Below are positions 9,144-17,609 of a DNA stretch of 64,000 bases, in pieces. The DNA lies in the NCBI GenBank assembly GCA_002344525.1, contig DDTJ01000088.1, positions 51,303 through 115,302 on the forward strand, written 5' to 3'. The position numbers were made by a program, and so were the translations under genes. Each line of letters starts with the position of its first letter. The stretch's first letter is position 1. The DNA comes from Akkermansiaceae bacterium UBA2367 (GTDB lineage: Bacteria; Verrucomicrobiota; Verrucomicrobiia; Verrucomicrobiales; DEV007). A model generated the notes under the pieces. It worked only from the letters and a program-made list of their open reading frames with translations, was not told where the DNA came from and searched no databases.

Positions 9144-9713
9144 ATGCTCCTCGTCATCGACAACTACGATTCCTTCACCTACAACCTCGTCCAGTATTTC
9201 GGCGAGTTGGGGGCGGAGATGGAGGTGCGCCGCAACGACCAAATCACCCTCGACGAAATCCGCGCGATGGCACCGGAGCGCATCTGCGTCTCGCCCGGCC
9301 CCTGCACGCCGAGGGAGGCGGGGATCAGTTGCGAGGTGATCCGCGCCTTCGGCGGCGAAATCCCGATCTTCGGCGTCTGCCTCGGCCACCAGTGCATGGG
9401 CGAGGTCTACGGCGGCGACGTGGTGCGGGCGGACCGGCTCATGCACGGGAAGACCTCGCCAATCCTCCACAATGGCGAGGATCTGTTCCAAGGGATCGAG
9501 TCGCCCTTCGAGGCGACGCGCTACCATTCCCTGATCGTGAAGCGCGAAACGCTGCCGGATTGCCTTGAGATCACGGCGGAGACGGCCGAGGGCGAGATCA
9601 TGGGTTTGCGCCATCGCGAGCATCCGGTCCACGGTGTGCAGTTCCACCCCGAGTCGATCCTGACGACTTCGGGGAAGGCGATCCTGAGGAATTTCCTGAA
9701 TCTGCGGCAGTGA
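9144..9713 (+). CDS. trpG: glutamine amidotransferase of anthranilate/aminodeoxychorismate synthase
   Basis: A 189-residue class I glutamine amidotransferase, the small subunit that releases ammonia from glutamine for anthranilate synthase (tryptophan) or aminodeoxychorismate synthase (folate). The start MLLVIDNYDSFTYNLVQYFGELG is the family hallmark. The nucleophile elbow is GVCLGHQ (Cys near residue 79) and the catalytic His-Glu pair is in VQFHPES near the C-terminus. Length matches TrpG/PabA. The two cannot be separated by sequence alone, many bacteria use one protein for both, and no trpE or pabB lies in the window. It is a single-gene unit on the plus strand; a strong terminator follows about 175 bases later. 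Confidence 0.93.
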   Translation: MLLVIDNYDSFTYNLVQYFGELGAEMEVRRNDQITLDEIRAMAPERICVSPGPCTPREAGISCEVIRAFGGEIPIFGVCLGHQCMGEVYGGDVVRADRLMHGKTSPILHNGEDLFQGIESPFEATRYHSLIVKRETLPDCLEITAETAEGEIMGLRHREHPVHGVQFHPESILTTSGKAILRNFLNLRQ

Positions 9714-9888
9714 TCGCGGGAGTGGCACCCGCTCCGCCGGGAGTGGACCAAGCGGGGGAGTGGACCGGGCGGGTTCGTTTTTGTGCGCCATCCCCTGATC
9801 AAGCCATAGCCACGCGGCCCCGAGTTTGCTAAAACAGCGACAATCCGCGAAATCACGCGGCCATTTTCGTTGTTTGGTTCAGAGTTGG

Positions 9889-9930
9889 CGAAGGGACGGG
9901 GGGGCTGTTCTCCCCGTCCCTTCGTTTTTT
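9889..9930 (+). terminator. strong Rho-independent terminator
   Basis: A perfect 13-base-pair stem (CGAAGGGACGGGG at 9889-9901 with CCCCGTCCCTTCG at 9912-9924) encloses a 10-base loop and is followed by six T residues. The polarity serves plus-strand transcription. It lies about 175 bases past the trpG/pabA stop, so either that mRNA has a long 3' UTR or a small RNA is transcribed from the 9714-9888 gap. Confidence 0.85.
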
Positions 9931-9959
9931 GCGGAGGTGGCCGGGGCGGAAGGTGGAGA

Positions 9960-11078
9960 TCACAGCAACTCGCCGGGAGTTTCCTTTTGCTCCTCGGGTT
10001 CCGCCGTCTTCTCCGGGGCCGTCTTCTCCGGGACGCTCGCGGGCGGGTTGGGCAGATGGATTTCGAGGTTGTCGAGCTTCATCGCGTCGAGCTGCCGACG
10101 GACCTCCTCGGGCAGTCCTCCGACGCCTTTCGCGGGATCGAAGACGCCGTCGTAGACGACCTTGCCAGCGGCGTCCTTGATGACGAGGCGGTAGTCGTCG
10201 CCTTTTCGGGTGAGGGTCAGTTCGCCCTGTTCGTTGTCGATTTTGAGAACGCCGTCGGCGCTGAAGAGGCGGAGGGGGAAGCCGGGGTTCACGCTGATCG
10301 AGGGAGGGCGTCCGCCGGGCTTGTCCGTCCGGTCCTGTTTCGGGCGGGGTTGCCCGCCTTCGTTTCTCTCATGCCACTTCCCGGCGGGGCGGTGGCGCTC
10401 CTGCCATTCCCGCTGCTGGCGGAGGATGTCGTCCTGACGCCGCCGCATCTGCTCCTGCCATTGTGGGTCGGGCCTGTAGCGGGGCGGCACGGGCGGATGA
10501 TGCGGCGACCATCGGGGGGCGAACTGGTCCTCGGGCGCTTCGTCGAGGACGACTTCGACGAGCTCCTCGCGCCCTTTGCGGATGAGGATCAGGGGAACCC
10601 GGTCGCCTTTTCCCTTGCCGCGAACGAGGAGGGCGAGGTGCTCCGGCGAGATGAGTCGCTGGTCCTCGAAGCGCACGAGGACGTCATTCGACCGCAGACC
10701 GGCCTTGGCGGCGGGCGAGCCGGGGACGACCTCGGCGATTTGGATGGCGAAGCCCTCGGGAATCTCAAGATGCTCGCGGAGGGAGGGGGCGACTGGTTCG
10801 GTCGCCACCCCCAGCCAAGTGCGTTTCGAGGCGGAGCCGCGCTCGGGCGAGGGTCGGTCGGCGTCCCGCTTGGCTTCGGGCCGGGGTGCCGGTTTGGGCG
10901 GCTTCTCCTCGCGGGGGCGGGGTTTTTCCTTCTCCGGAGCGCCGTCCTCCTTGGGAGCGTCGTCTTTGGGAACGGCGATGCTGGGGGCGGGCGGTTTCGG
11001 AACGTCGGGTTTTTCATCCTCGGCCCGGAGGGACGGGAGGAGCAGGGCGGCGAGCGCGGCGGCGAATTGGGGCTTCAT
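9960..11078 (-). CDS. secreted PDZ-domain protein
   Basis: From ATG 11078 (MKPQFAAALAALLLPSLRAED, a signal peptide) the product is 372 residues. A Pro/Lys/Glu-rich linker is followed by one PDZ domain (about residues 83-175: RTWLGVATEPVA, then VVPGSPAAKAGLRSNDVLV, as in HtrA/DegP). A Gln/Arg-rich segment (QWQEQMRRRQDDILRQQREW) comes next, then a beta-rich C-terminal block (ISVNPGFPLRLFSADG, then YRLVIKDAAGKVVYDG) and an acidic tail. There is no protease domain, so it is probably an envelope adaptor rather than a peptidase. It follows a single-pass membrane protein gene by 60 bases on the same strand, probably one transcript. The frame extends 17 codons further upstream, but the ATG at 11078 gives the signal peptide. 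Confidence 0.7.
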   Translation of the reverse strand: MKPQFAAALAALLLPSLRAEDEKPDVPKPPAPSIAVPKDDAPKEDGAPEKEKPRPREEKPPKPAPRPEAKRDADRPSPERGSASKRTWLGVATEPVAPSLREHLEIPEGFAIQIAEVVPGSPAAKAGLRSNDVLVRFEDQRLISPEHLALLVRGKGKGDRVPLILIRKGREELVEVVLDEAPEDQFAPRWSPHHPPVPPRYRPDPQWQEQMRRRQDDILRQQREWQERHRPAGKWHERNEGGQPRPKQDRTDKPGGRPPSISVNPGFPLRLFSADGVLKIDNEQGELTLTRKGDDYRLVIKDAAGKVVYDGVFDPAKGVGGLPEEVRRQLDAMKLDNLEIHLPNPPASVPEKTAPEKTAEPEEQKETPGELL

Positions 11079-11138
11079 GGGTGGGGCTGGTTGGGGGAGG
11101 GCGGCTCCTTGGGACGGGAAATGGGGCAAAAGACGGAC

Positions 11139-11651
11139 TCAATCGGTCGTGAGCGGCACGACGACCTCCTCGCTTCGCGGTTGGAAGAGGCGGATGTTGG
11201 TGCCGCTCTCGGGGTCGTGCCAGTGGAAGGCGTCGCTGTAGTCGATGCGGAGGCGCTGGCGCGGGCCGTCCTCGGTCTCGACGATGCCGCCGGAGGAAGT
11301 GTTGACGATGGCCCCGTGCGAGGAGACCGGGAGGAAGCGGGAGGCGACGGGAGCCTCGGAGGCGGGAGCGGTTTCCGTGGCGACAAGGGAGGAGGAGGCG
11401 GAATCCGGGGTGCGGAGCCGGTCCCCGTAGCGCAGGAGCGCGAAGCCGAAGCTCGCCACCACGCAGACGAGGGTGAGGGGGATGACGCGCCCCCACTGCA
11501 TCGTCATGGGGCTGTGCTCGCGCTCGAGGCAGAATTGATCGCGGGCGCGATACAGCGACGCCCGATGCTCGACCTCCAGCGGGGTCGGCTCCAGCCGTCG
11601 CAAAAGGGCCTCAAGCTCCTCGTCGTCCTGCCTGTCGGGTTCTTCGCTCAT
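11139..11651 (-). CDS. single-pass membrane protein of unknown function
   Basis: A 170-residue protein. Residues 1-47 are charged and helical, probably cytoplasmic (EELEALLRRLEPTPLEVEHR). A membrane helix follows at about 54-72 (VIPLTLVCVVASFGFALL), then a Ser/Ala-rich linker and a C-terminal beta-like region (AIVNTSSGGIVETEDGPR, then LRIDYSDAFHWHDP). The cytoplasmic-helix, membrane, periplasm layout is like that of anti-sigma factors, but there is no zinc-binding motif and no sigma gene adjacent, so I give no function. It sits between argH (58 bases upstream) and the PDZ protein gene (60 bases downstream), all on the minus strand. Confidence 0.6.
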   Translation of the reverse strand: MSEEPDRQDDEELEALLRRLEPTPLEVEHRASLYRARDQFCLEREHSPMTMQWGRVIPLTLVCVVASFGFALLRYGDRLRTPDSASSSLVATETAPASEAPVASRFLPVSSHGAIVNTSSGGIVETEDGPRQRLRIDYSDAFHWHDPESGTNIRLFQPRSEEVVVPLTTD

Positions 11652-11708
11652 CCGTCAACGGGTAGAGCGGAACAGGGTCGGGTTTCTGTCTAAAGAGGGT
11701 CGGGTCTT

Positions 11709-13088
11709 TCAAAACGCCGCCGTCCCGTGCAGCCGCTTCTGCCAACGCGCGATCTGGGCGCCGACGTTCGCGGGCGAGGGCGCGCCGATGCCCTTGCGGG
11801 CCTTGAGGGCGGTCTTGAGGTCGAGCACTTTGAACACGTCGGCCTCGAAGGCGGGGGAGAATTCGCGGTATTCCTCCAAGCTCATCTCGGGGAAGCCGCG
11901 CTGCTCCTGCAAGCTGTGCGCGGTGAGCTTGCCGATGACCTCGTGCGCCTCGCGGAAGGGCACGCCGCGCAGCACCAGATAATCGGCGAGGTCGGTGGCG
12001 AGGAGGAAGGGGTCGGACGCGGCCCGCAGGGTGCGGTCCTCGCGCACCTTCGCAGCGGCCATCATCTCGGCGAAGACTTCGAGGGCGAGCTTGATCTGGT
12101 CGATGGAGTCGAAGAGCGGCTCCTTGTCCTCCTGCAGGTCGCGGTTGTAGGTCATGGGCAGGCCCTTGATCGTGGTCAGCAGGGAGACGAGGTTGCCGAC
12201 GAGCCGCCCCGTCTTGCCGCGTGTCAGCTCGGCGACGTCGGGGTTTTTCTTTTGCGGCATCAGGCTCGATCCGGTGGTGTGGGCGTCGCTCAGTTCGAGG
12301 AAGGCGAACTCGGCCGTGGCCCAGAGGATCACGTCCTCGCTGAGGCGCGAGAGATGCACCCCGGTCATCGCGATGTCGAAAAGCAGTTCGGCGACGAAAT
12401 CGCGGTCGCTCACGGCGTCCATGCTGTTCTGCGTCACCGAGGGGAAGCCGAGTTTCTCCGCGATGAGCTTGCGGTTCAGCACGATGGTCGAGCCCGCCAG
12501 CGCGCCCGAACCGAGCGGCATCACGTTGAGGCGGCGATGGGCGTCGCGGAGGCGCTCCTTGTCGCGCTCCAGCATCTCCAGATAGGCGAGGAGGTGGTGG
12601 GCGAAGAGGACGGGCTGGCCGCGCTGGAGGTGGGTGTAGCCCGGCACCACGGCGGAGGGATGGTTCACCGCGAGGGTGAGGAGGGCATTCTGCAAGGTCG
12701 CGAGGCGCTGGTGGATCGCCTGGACCTCGCCGCGGCAGTAGAGGCGGATGTCGAGGGCGACTTGGTCGTTGCGGCTGCGGGCGGTGTGGAGCTTCGCCCC
12801 GGCGGGTCCGATCCTCTCGGTCAGGGTCCGCTCGATGTTCATGTGGATGTCCTCGAGGCTGGTCTTGAAACGGAACTCGCCCCGCTCGATCTCGCGTCGG
12901 ATCTCCTGAAGCCCCTTCACGATGGCCCGCTCCTCCGTCTTCGTGAGGATGCCCGCGTCGAGTAGCGCGGCGGCGTGGGCGATGGAACCCTCGATGTCGC
13001 AAGCGTAGAGCCGCCAATCATAGGAGATGGACTCTCCATAGCGCTGCACAAGGTTCGAGGTCTCGGTCTGGAATCTGCCTTTCCACAT
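11709..13088 (-). CDS. argH: argininosuccinate lyase
   Basis: A 459-residue enzyme that splits argininosuccinate into arginine and fumarate, the last step of arginine synthesis. It belongs to the fumarase/aspartase superfamily. The signature GSSLMPQKKNPD is complete, with the catalytic Ser in its flexible loop. Other family blocks are HTARSRNDQVALDIRLY near residue 110, VVPGYTHLQRGQPV and MTYNRDLQEDKEPLFD. Length equals the family norm. The ATG at 13088 gives MWKGRFQTET, the standard start. The fur-like gene ends 21 bases upstream on the same strand, so co-transcription is likely. Confidence 0.96.
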   Translation of the reverse strand: MWKGRFQTETSNLVQRYGESISYDWRLYACDIEGSIAHAAALLDAGILTKTEERAIVKGLQEIRREIERGEFRFKTSLEDIHMNIERTLTERIGPAGAKLHTARSRNDQVALDIRLYCRGEVQAIHQRLATLQNALLTLAVNHPSAVVPGYTHLQRGQPVLFAHHLLAYLEMLERDKERLRDAHRRLNVMPLGSGALAGSTIVLNRKLIAEKLGFPSVTQNSMDAVSDRDFVAELLFDIAMTGVHLSRLSEDVILWATAEFAFLELSDAHTTGSSLMPQKKNPDVAELTRGKTGRLVGNLVSLLTTIKGLPMTYNRDLQEDKEPLFDSIDQIKLALEVFAEMMAAAKVREDRTLRAASDPFLLATDLADYLVLRGVPFREAHEVIGKLTAHSLQEQRGFPEMSLEEYREFSPAFEADVFKVLDLKTALKARKGIGAPSPANVGAQIARWQKRLHGTAAF

Positions 13089-13109
13089 GACTTTGGTTTG
13101 CCGGGCGGT

Positions 13110-13592
13110 TCACGCCCGCTTCTGCAGGCGCTGCTGGATGAGATTGTTGCAGACGCCGCTCTTGCGGAGCCGGTCGCAGCAGGCCTCGATGCGCATGGAT
13201 TTCGACGAGGGGCGGAAGCCGAGGCGGCGAGTGATGCAGTCGATGAGCAGGGCGGCGTTGTCGTCCTCGAACTCGATCACCTTGCCGCAGTCGATGCAGA
13301 TGAGGTGGTTGTGGTCGGGTGAATCGAGGAAGTTCGGGTCGTAGACGCGCTCGTCGCGACCGAGGTCGATCTCGCGCAGCAGCCCGCATTCCACGAGCAG
13401 GGCGATGGTGCGGTAGAGGGTCGCCCGCGAGGTCTTGGGATCGATCCGGCGGGCTTTCGCGAGCAGCTCCTCGGCGGTGAAGTGGTCGTCGTTCGCGAAG
13501 GCCGCCTCGACGATCACGTCGCGCTGCTCGGTGCGGCGCATCCCCTTTTGGCGGATGTAGGCGTCGAAGCGCTCTCTGACTTCCGGATTCAT
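13110..13592 (-). CDS. fur: Fur family metal-responsive transcriptional repressor
   Basis: From ATG 13592 the product is 160 residues. The N-terminal winged helix shows RRTEQRDVIVEAAF, HFTAEELLAKAR and the recognition helix TSRATLYRTIALLVE. The C-terminal dimerisation and metal region has DHNHLICIDCGKVIEFED with the structural-zinc CxxC, and a second cysteine group (EACCDRLRKSGVC) near the end. Fur-family proteins repress iron, zinc or peroxide genes depending on metal; which one cannot be decided here. The frame stays open 29 codons upstream, but conserved sequence begins at MNPEVRERFDAY. It is divergent from manA across 85 bases. Confidence 0.88.
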   Translation of the reverse strand: MNPEVRERFDAYIRQKGMRRTEQRDVIVEAAFANDDHFTAEELLAKARRIDPKTSRATLYRTIALLVECGLLREIDLGRDERVYDPNFLDSPDHNHLICIDCGKVIEFEDDNAALLIDCITRRLGFRPSSKSMRIEACCDRLRKSGVCNNLIQQRLQKRA

Positions 13593-13677
13593 CGTTCGCT
13601 CGCTTGGGGGCTGGTGGAAAATGGGGGATTGGCGGGGGCGGCCGGTCGCGGTATCTTGCGGCTTGCGCCGCGTCTCC

Positions 13678-14634
13678 ATGTCACCCCCATCCGATTCCTT
13701 TATTCGATTCGAGTCGATTTATCAAACCCGAGTTTGGGGCGGACGGCGGCTGGAGACCCGTTTCGGGCGGATTCTCCCCGATTCCAGGCTGCCCTACGGC
13801 GAATCGTGGGAGATCTCGGCGCGGGAGGAGGCCGACTGCCGGGTGCGGGGCGGATCGCTCGACGGGCGTCGCCTCAGCGAGCTCTGGGCCGATCCCTCGC
13901 TGCGCCGCACCATTTTCGGCGAGGACGCGCCCGAGGCGGAGCGCTTCCCCTTGCTTTGCAAGATCCTCGACGCGCGGGAGAAGCTCTCCATCCAGGTCCA
14001 CCCGCCCGCCTCCGTCGCCGCCGCGCTCGGGGGCGAGCCGAAGACCGAGGTCTGGTACATCGCCGACGCCGATCCCGGCGCGACGCTCTACGTGGGAGTG
14101 CGCGAAGGCGTCGACGAGACCCGTTTCCGCGACGCGATCGCGACGGGCCGGGTGGAATCGTGCGTCCACGCCCTGCCCGTGGCGAAAGGGCAGCACCTTT
14201 TTCTCCCGAGCGGGCGGCTCCACGCCATCGGCGCGGGCCTGCTCATCTACGAGATCCAGCAGAGCTCTGACACGACCTACCGCGTCTACGACTGGGACCG
14301 CCCCGGCATCGACGGCCGGCCCCGCGCCCTCCATGTCGAGGAGTCGCTGAAGTGCATCGACTTCACCGACACCGCCCCGGCGATGGGCGAGGTGGACGGC
14401 GAATTGCTCGTCCATTGCGAACATTTCCGCCTCGAAAAGCATCGGCTTGCGGCTGGAGGATCGGTGAAGGAGGCGACGCGCGGGCGTTTCGCCATCGTCG
14501 CGGTGGTGGACGGCGCACTGGGCGGGAAAGGCGCGAGGCCGGGGGAAGGCGATTTCTTCCTCGTGCCAGCGGGAGGCGGGGAGGGATTGCGGGCGGAGGG
14601 GGAAGCCGAGGTGCTGGTGACGACTTGGGGGTGA
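13678..14634 (+). CDS. manA: class I mannose-6-phosphate isomerase
   Basis: A 318-residue zinc isomerase interconverting mannose 6-phosphate and fructose 6-phosphate, feeding GDP-mannose and polysaccharide synthesis. The cupin signature is intact: LPYGESWEISAREEAD, zinc ligands in LSIQVHPPAS (Gln, His) and KTEVWYI (Glu), and the fourth ligand His in GRLHAIGAGLLIYEIQQSSD. The C-terminal small beta domain is present, so length fits the short bacterial type. The ATG at 13678 is preferred over an in-frame ATG 19 codons upstream because residues added there are Arg/Gly rich and not conserved. The next 219 bases (14635-14853) hold no gene I can support. Confidence 0.92.
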   Translation: MSPPSDSFIRFESIYQTRVWGGRRLETRFGRILPDSRLPYGESWEISAREEADCRVRGGSLDGRRLSELWADPSLRRTIFGEDAPEAERFPLLCKILDAREKLSIQVHPPASVAAALGGEPKTEVWYIADADPGATLYVGVREGVDETRFRDAIATGRVESCVHALPVAKGQHLFLPSGRLHAIGAGLLIYEIQQSSDTTYRVYDWDRPGIDGRPRALHVEESLKCIDFTDTAPAMGEVDGELLVHCEHFRLEKHRLAAGGSVKEATRGRFAIVAVVDGALGGKGARPGEGDFFLVPAGGGEGLRAEGEAEVLVTTWG

Positions 14635-14853
14635 ACCGCTGGCGGGCCCTCCAAGTGCGCAACGGCAACGCTTGGACCACCCTGCGCCTTCTCTCCGCCG
14701 CGCAGGAGACGATCCAGCTCAACGGAGCGCCGGAGGCGGTCGCGATCCGGCATGTCGGGCGACCGGGATGCTCTCCGTGCCGACGGTGCTGGCGCGGCAG
14801 TGAAGCGACGGGATCGCCCGGCCGGTCTCGTGATACCGGGGGGATCCGCTGTT

Positions 14854-17034
14854 TCACACCCCGGCCCGGTAGCGCTCGATGGCATGCTGCCACCAAGGGG
14901 CCAGCTCGGCAAAGGGAGTCAGCCACACGCGCCGGTGCAGGTCCATGACGAGGTCGGGACAACCGGCGATTCGGCGCAGCGCCTCGAGATCGAGCGCGCC
15001 GGGGCCTTCCACGACGAGGCGCTCCCCGAGGAGGGCGGTGCCGTCGTCGCAGCCCGCCCCCTGCTTGCCGGATTTCCCCATCAGGGTGACGTGGACGGCG
15101 TTGACGTAGGGATCGACGATGACCCGGGTGATCCCTTCGAAAGCGGCACCCGGCTCGAAGCGCTCCGAAAGCACGGTCACGCCCCGGCCGATGCGTCCGT
15201 GGATCTCGCGCAGCTCGGCCGGCGGCTCGAGCTCCTCAGGCGTCGCGAGCAGATGCGCCTGGCGGAGCCGGGTCCCGGGGCCGGGACGGCTCGACCAGAC
15301 CGACAGCGGGATCGCGAGCACGACAGGACCGAAGACGGGCAGCAGCCAGAATCCCAGCACAGGCTCGATGAGGAAGGCGGCGACGAGCCACAGCGCCCCC
15401 AGAGCCGTCTGGCCCCGGTGCGCGGCCCAAGCCTCCCGCCAAGTCGTACCCACAGCGCCGCGCTGCTGCGCGCCCCACTCCACCTTCCGGCCCATGAGAA
15501 GCCAGAAGAAGAACTTCGTGTGGAAGAGCATCACCACAGGCGCGACGAGGGCCGAATAGACCGTTTCGAGGACGAGTCCGCCGACGAGGGCCGGGATCCC
15601 CCCGAAACGGCGCGCCCGCCTCCAATCGAAGAGGCATTGCAGCAAGGCGAGGATCTTGGGCAGGAAGAGCAGCAGCAAGGTCGCCCCGAAGATCACCAGC
15701 CCCTGCTGGTTCGCCGAGAGGGTCAGCGGGAGGTAGCTGCCGAGCGCGCTTTCCGCCGGCACGAGGGTCAGCCCGGTAAAGACCTGGTTGAAGACGATGA
15801 GCGTGTTGATGAGCAGGAAGAGGAACCAGAGCGGCGAGGAAAGATAGCCGACGATGCCGAGGAAGAGATGGAGCCGGCTGACGGGATGAATCCCGCCCGC
15901 GAATAGCAGCCATGTGTGCTGGAGATTTCCCTGCAGCCAGCGCCGGTCACGCTTCGCGCTGTCGACGAGCGACTGCGGACCCTCCTCCCAGCTCCCCTCG
16001 AGGTCCCAGAGCAGCCAGATCTCCCACCCCGCCTTCCGCATCAGGGCGGCCTCAACGAAATCGTGGCTGAGGATCTTGCCTCCGAACGGTTCCTTTCCAG
16101 GCAGGTCGGGCAGCGCGCAGAACTCGGCGAAAGGAGCGAGCCGGATGATCGCGTTGTGCCCCCAGTAGTTGCCCGAGGGACCCTGCCAGAAATTCAGCCC
16201 GGCGGTGAACATGTCGCCGAGGAGCCGGAAAGCGAACTGCTGGACGCGCCCGTGGACGGAATCGGCATTGGCGAGCCGCGGCGCCGTCTGGAGCAGGCCG
16301 ACGCGGGGATGCTTTTCCATCAGCGCCGTCATCCGCACGAGATCCTCCCCCGACATCACGCTGTCGGCGTCCATCACCACCATGTACTGGTAGCGGCCTC
16401 CCCAAGCTTCGAGGAACTCCGAGATGTTGCCCGCCTTCTTGTCGGTGTTCTCGAGGCGCCTCCGGTAGTGGATCCGGCCCGTCGCCTTCAGTTCGCGGCA
16501 GAGCTGGAGCCAGGCGAATTCCTCCTGGATCCAGTTTTCCGGGTCGGTGCTGTCGCTGAGGACGAAAAACTCGTAGTCGTCCCCCCTCCCGGTCCGCTCC
16601 AGCGATCGGTAGACCGAACGCAGCCGCTCGAAAATCTCCACCGGATTCTCGTTGAAGACCGGATACACGACCACCGTCGCTCCGAAGGGACGCTCGAGGT
16701 CGGCGGCCACGAGCCCCGTCGCGAGATTGATGCGAGGACCGCCCGCGCCTCCGATGAAAAACCCCGATACCGCCGTCATCACCCCGAAGGCGAGCAACCC
16801 GAAGAGGACCAGGAAAATCCCGAGGAGCACCACCGAAGCGCCGTTGAAGCTGCCGTAGAGTCGCCACAGGAGGTCCCCCATGAAGAGGCCGCCGGAGGCG
16901 GTGATCAGAACCGTCGCCCCGAAGACGAGGGCGCGGCGGAACCGCCAGCCCCCCGTCCGCACGGCGGGCGGAGGGAGGACCGGATGGGGGCCGGTCGGAT
17001 GGGGAATCGCCTCGTTCATGGGGATGCGCGGCAT
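14854..17034 (-). CDS. mdoH: glucans biosynthesis glucosyltransferase MdoH/OpgH
   Basis: A 726-residue inner-membrane GT2-family enzyme that polymerises the beta-glucan backbone of osmoregulated periplasmic glucans from UDP-glucose. Two membrane helices near residues 30-80 precede a cytoplasmic transferase domain. That domain has VVYPVFNENPVEIFERL, VVMDADSVMSGEDLVRM (the DxD motif), and an acceptor motif in KRDRRWLQGNLQH (Q/RxxRW type). At least five further helices follow. The ATG at 17034 (MPRIPMNEA) lies two bases after the upstream stop; an ATG five codons later is equally possible. It is the last gene of an mdoG - unknown - mdoH operon. The frame stays open for 1 kb upstream, but that part is antisense to the neighbours. 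Confidence 0.93.
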   Translation of the reverse strand: MPRIPMNEAIPHPTGPHPVLPPPAVRTGGWRFRRALVFGATVLITASGGLFMGDLLWRLYGSFNGASVVLLGIFLVLFGLLAFGVMTAVSGFFIGGAGGPRINLATGLVAADLERPFGATVVVYPVFNENPVEIFERLRSVYRSLERTGRGDDYEFFVLSDSTDPENWIQEEFAWLQLCRELKATGRIHYRRRLENTDKKAGNISEFLEAWGGRYQYMVVMDADSVMSGEDLVRMTALMEKHPRVGLLQTAPRLANADSVHGRVQQFAFRLLGDMFTAGLNFWQGPSGNYWGHNAIIRLAPFAEFCALPDLPGKEPFGGKILSHDFVEAALMRKAGWEIWLLWDLEGSWEEGPQSLVDSAKRDRRWLQGNLQHTWLLFAGGIHPVSRLHLFLGIVGYLSSPLWFLFLLINTLIVFNQVFTGLTLVPAESALGSYLPLTLSANQQGLVIFGATLLLLFLPKILALLQCLFDWRRARRFGGIPALVGGLVLETVYSALVAPVVMLFHTKFFFWLLMGRKVEWGAQQRGAVGTTWREAWAAHRGQTALGALWLVAAFLIEPVLGFWLLPVFGPVVLAIPLSVWSSRPGPGTRLRQAHLLATPEELEPPAELREIHGRIGRGVTVLSERFEPGAAFEGITRVIVDPYVNAVHVTLMGKSGKQGAGCDDGTALLGERLVVEGPGALDLEALRRIAGCPDLVMDLHRRVWLTPFAELAPWWQHAIERYRAGV

Positions 17035-17036
17035 TC

Positions 17037-17609
17037 TCAGCGCCAGAAAAAGAGCAGCAGCAAGGTCCCGAGCAGCCCGAGCGCCGAGAGGATGAGGAGC
17101 CGTTTGAAAATCGGCGTGCGATTGAGCCCCTCCCACCAAACCGTGGCCTGCCGCATGATGGGGTTGAGGGCGATGGGCCTTGGCGTCATGGCGCGCCGGT
17201 CGAGGACCGGGCTTTCGTTGAGATAGCTGCTGCGGAGGGCGTCGGCGACCTCGTCGGGCAGCGGGGGCCGGGACAGGAAGTAATTCTGGTAGCGGCCCGG
17301 CAGATCCGCGAGGAGCAGGGCGAGCCGCCCGCGCGCCGCGAGGCGGTTGTCGGGCAGATGGACCCCGGTGGAGACGGAAAACCACTCCGCCACCAGCCGG
17401 ATGGTCTCCTCCATCGCCACCGTCGACGGCCTCAGCGCCGCCTCCCGCGCCACGCGCTCCTCGGCCCGGTCGAGGACTTGGTGGATGATGCGGCTGCGGA
17501 GGAGGCGATTCTTCATGCCCAAGGAGCACAAGTAGCCCTCGACGGTCACGAAAGCCTCGTTCCACTCCTCGATCGAAGCCGGGTCCCCCCCGAAGGAAGG
17601 CGGATTCAC
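17037..17609 (-). CDS. membrane-anchored protein of unknown function in the glucan operon
   Basis: A protein of about 190 residues with helical, charged sequence (ASIEEWNEAFVTVEGYLCSL, RSRIIHQVLDRAEERVA, ETIRLVAEWFSVSTGV) and one C-terminal membrane helix (LLILSALGLLGTLLLLFFW), a tail-anchored layout facing the cytoplasm. I recognise no family. It lies between mdoG and mdoH. The GTG at 17609 overlaps the mdoG stop as GTGA, the usual sign of translational coupling; an ATG at 17669 would overlap mdoG by 64 bases and is less likely. Its position suggests a role in membrane coupling or control of glucan synthesis; that is inference from context only. Confidence 0.65.
   Translation of the reverse strand: MNPPSFGGDPASIEEWNEAFVTVEGYLCSLGMKNRLLRSRIIHQVLDRAEERVAREAALRPSTVAMEETIRLVAEWFSVSTGVHLPDNRLAARGRLALLLADLPGRYQNYFLSRPPLPDEVADALRSSYLNESPVLDRRAMTPRPIALNPIMRQATVWWEGLNRTPIFKRLLILSALGLLGTLLLLFFWR

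Noticed and set aside
14635..14853. Possible short gene between manA and mdoH
   Set aside because: No frame has a supported start or recognisable sequence on either strand.
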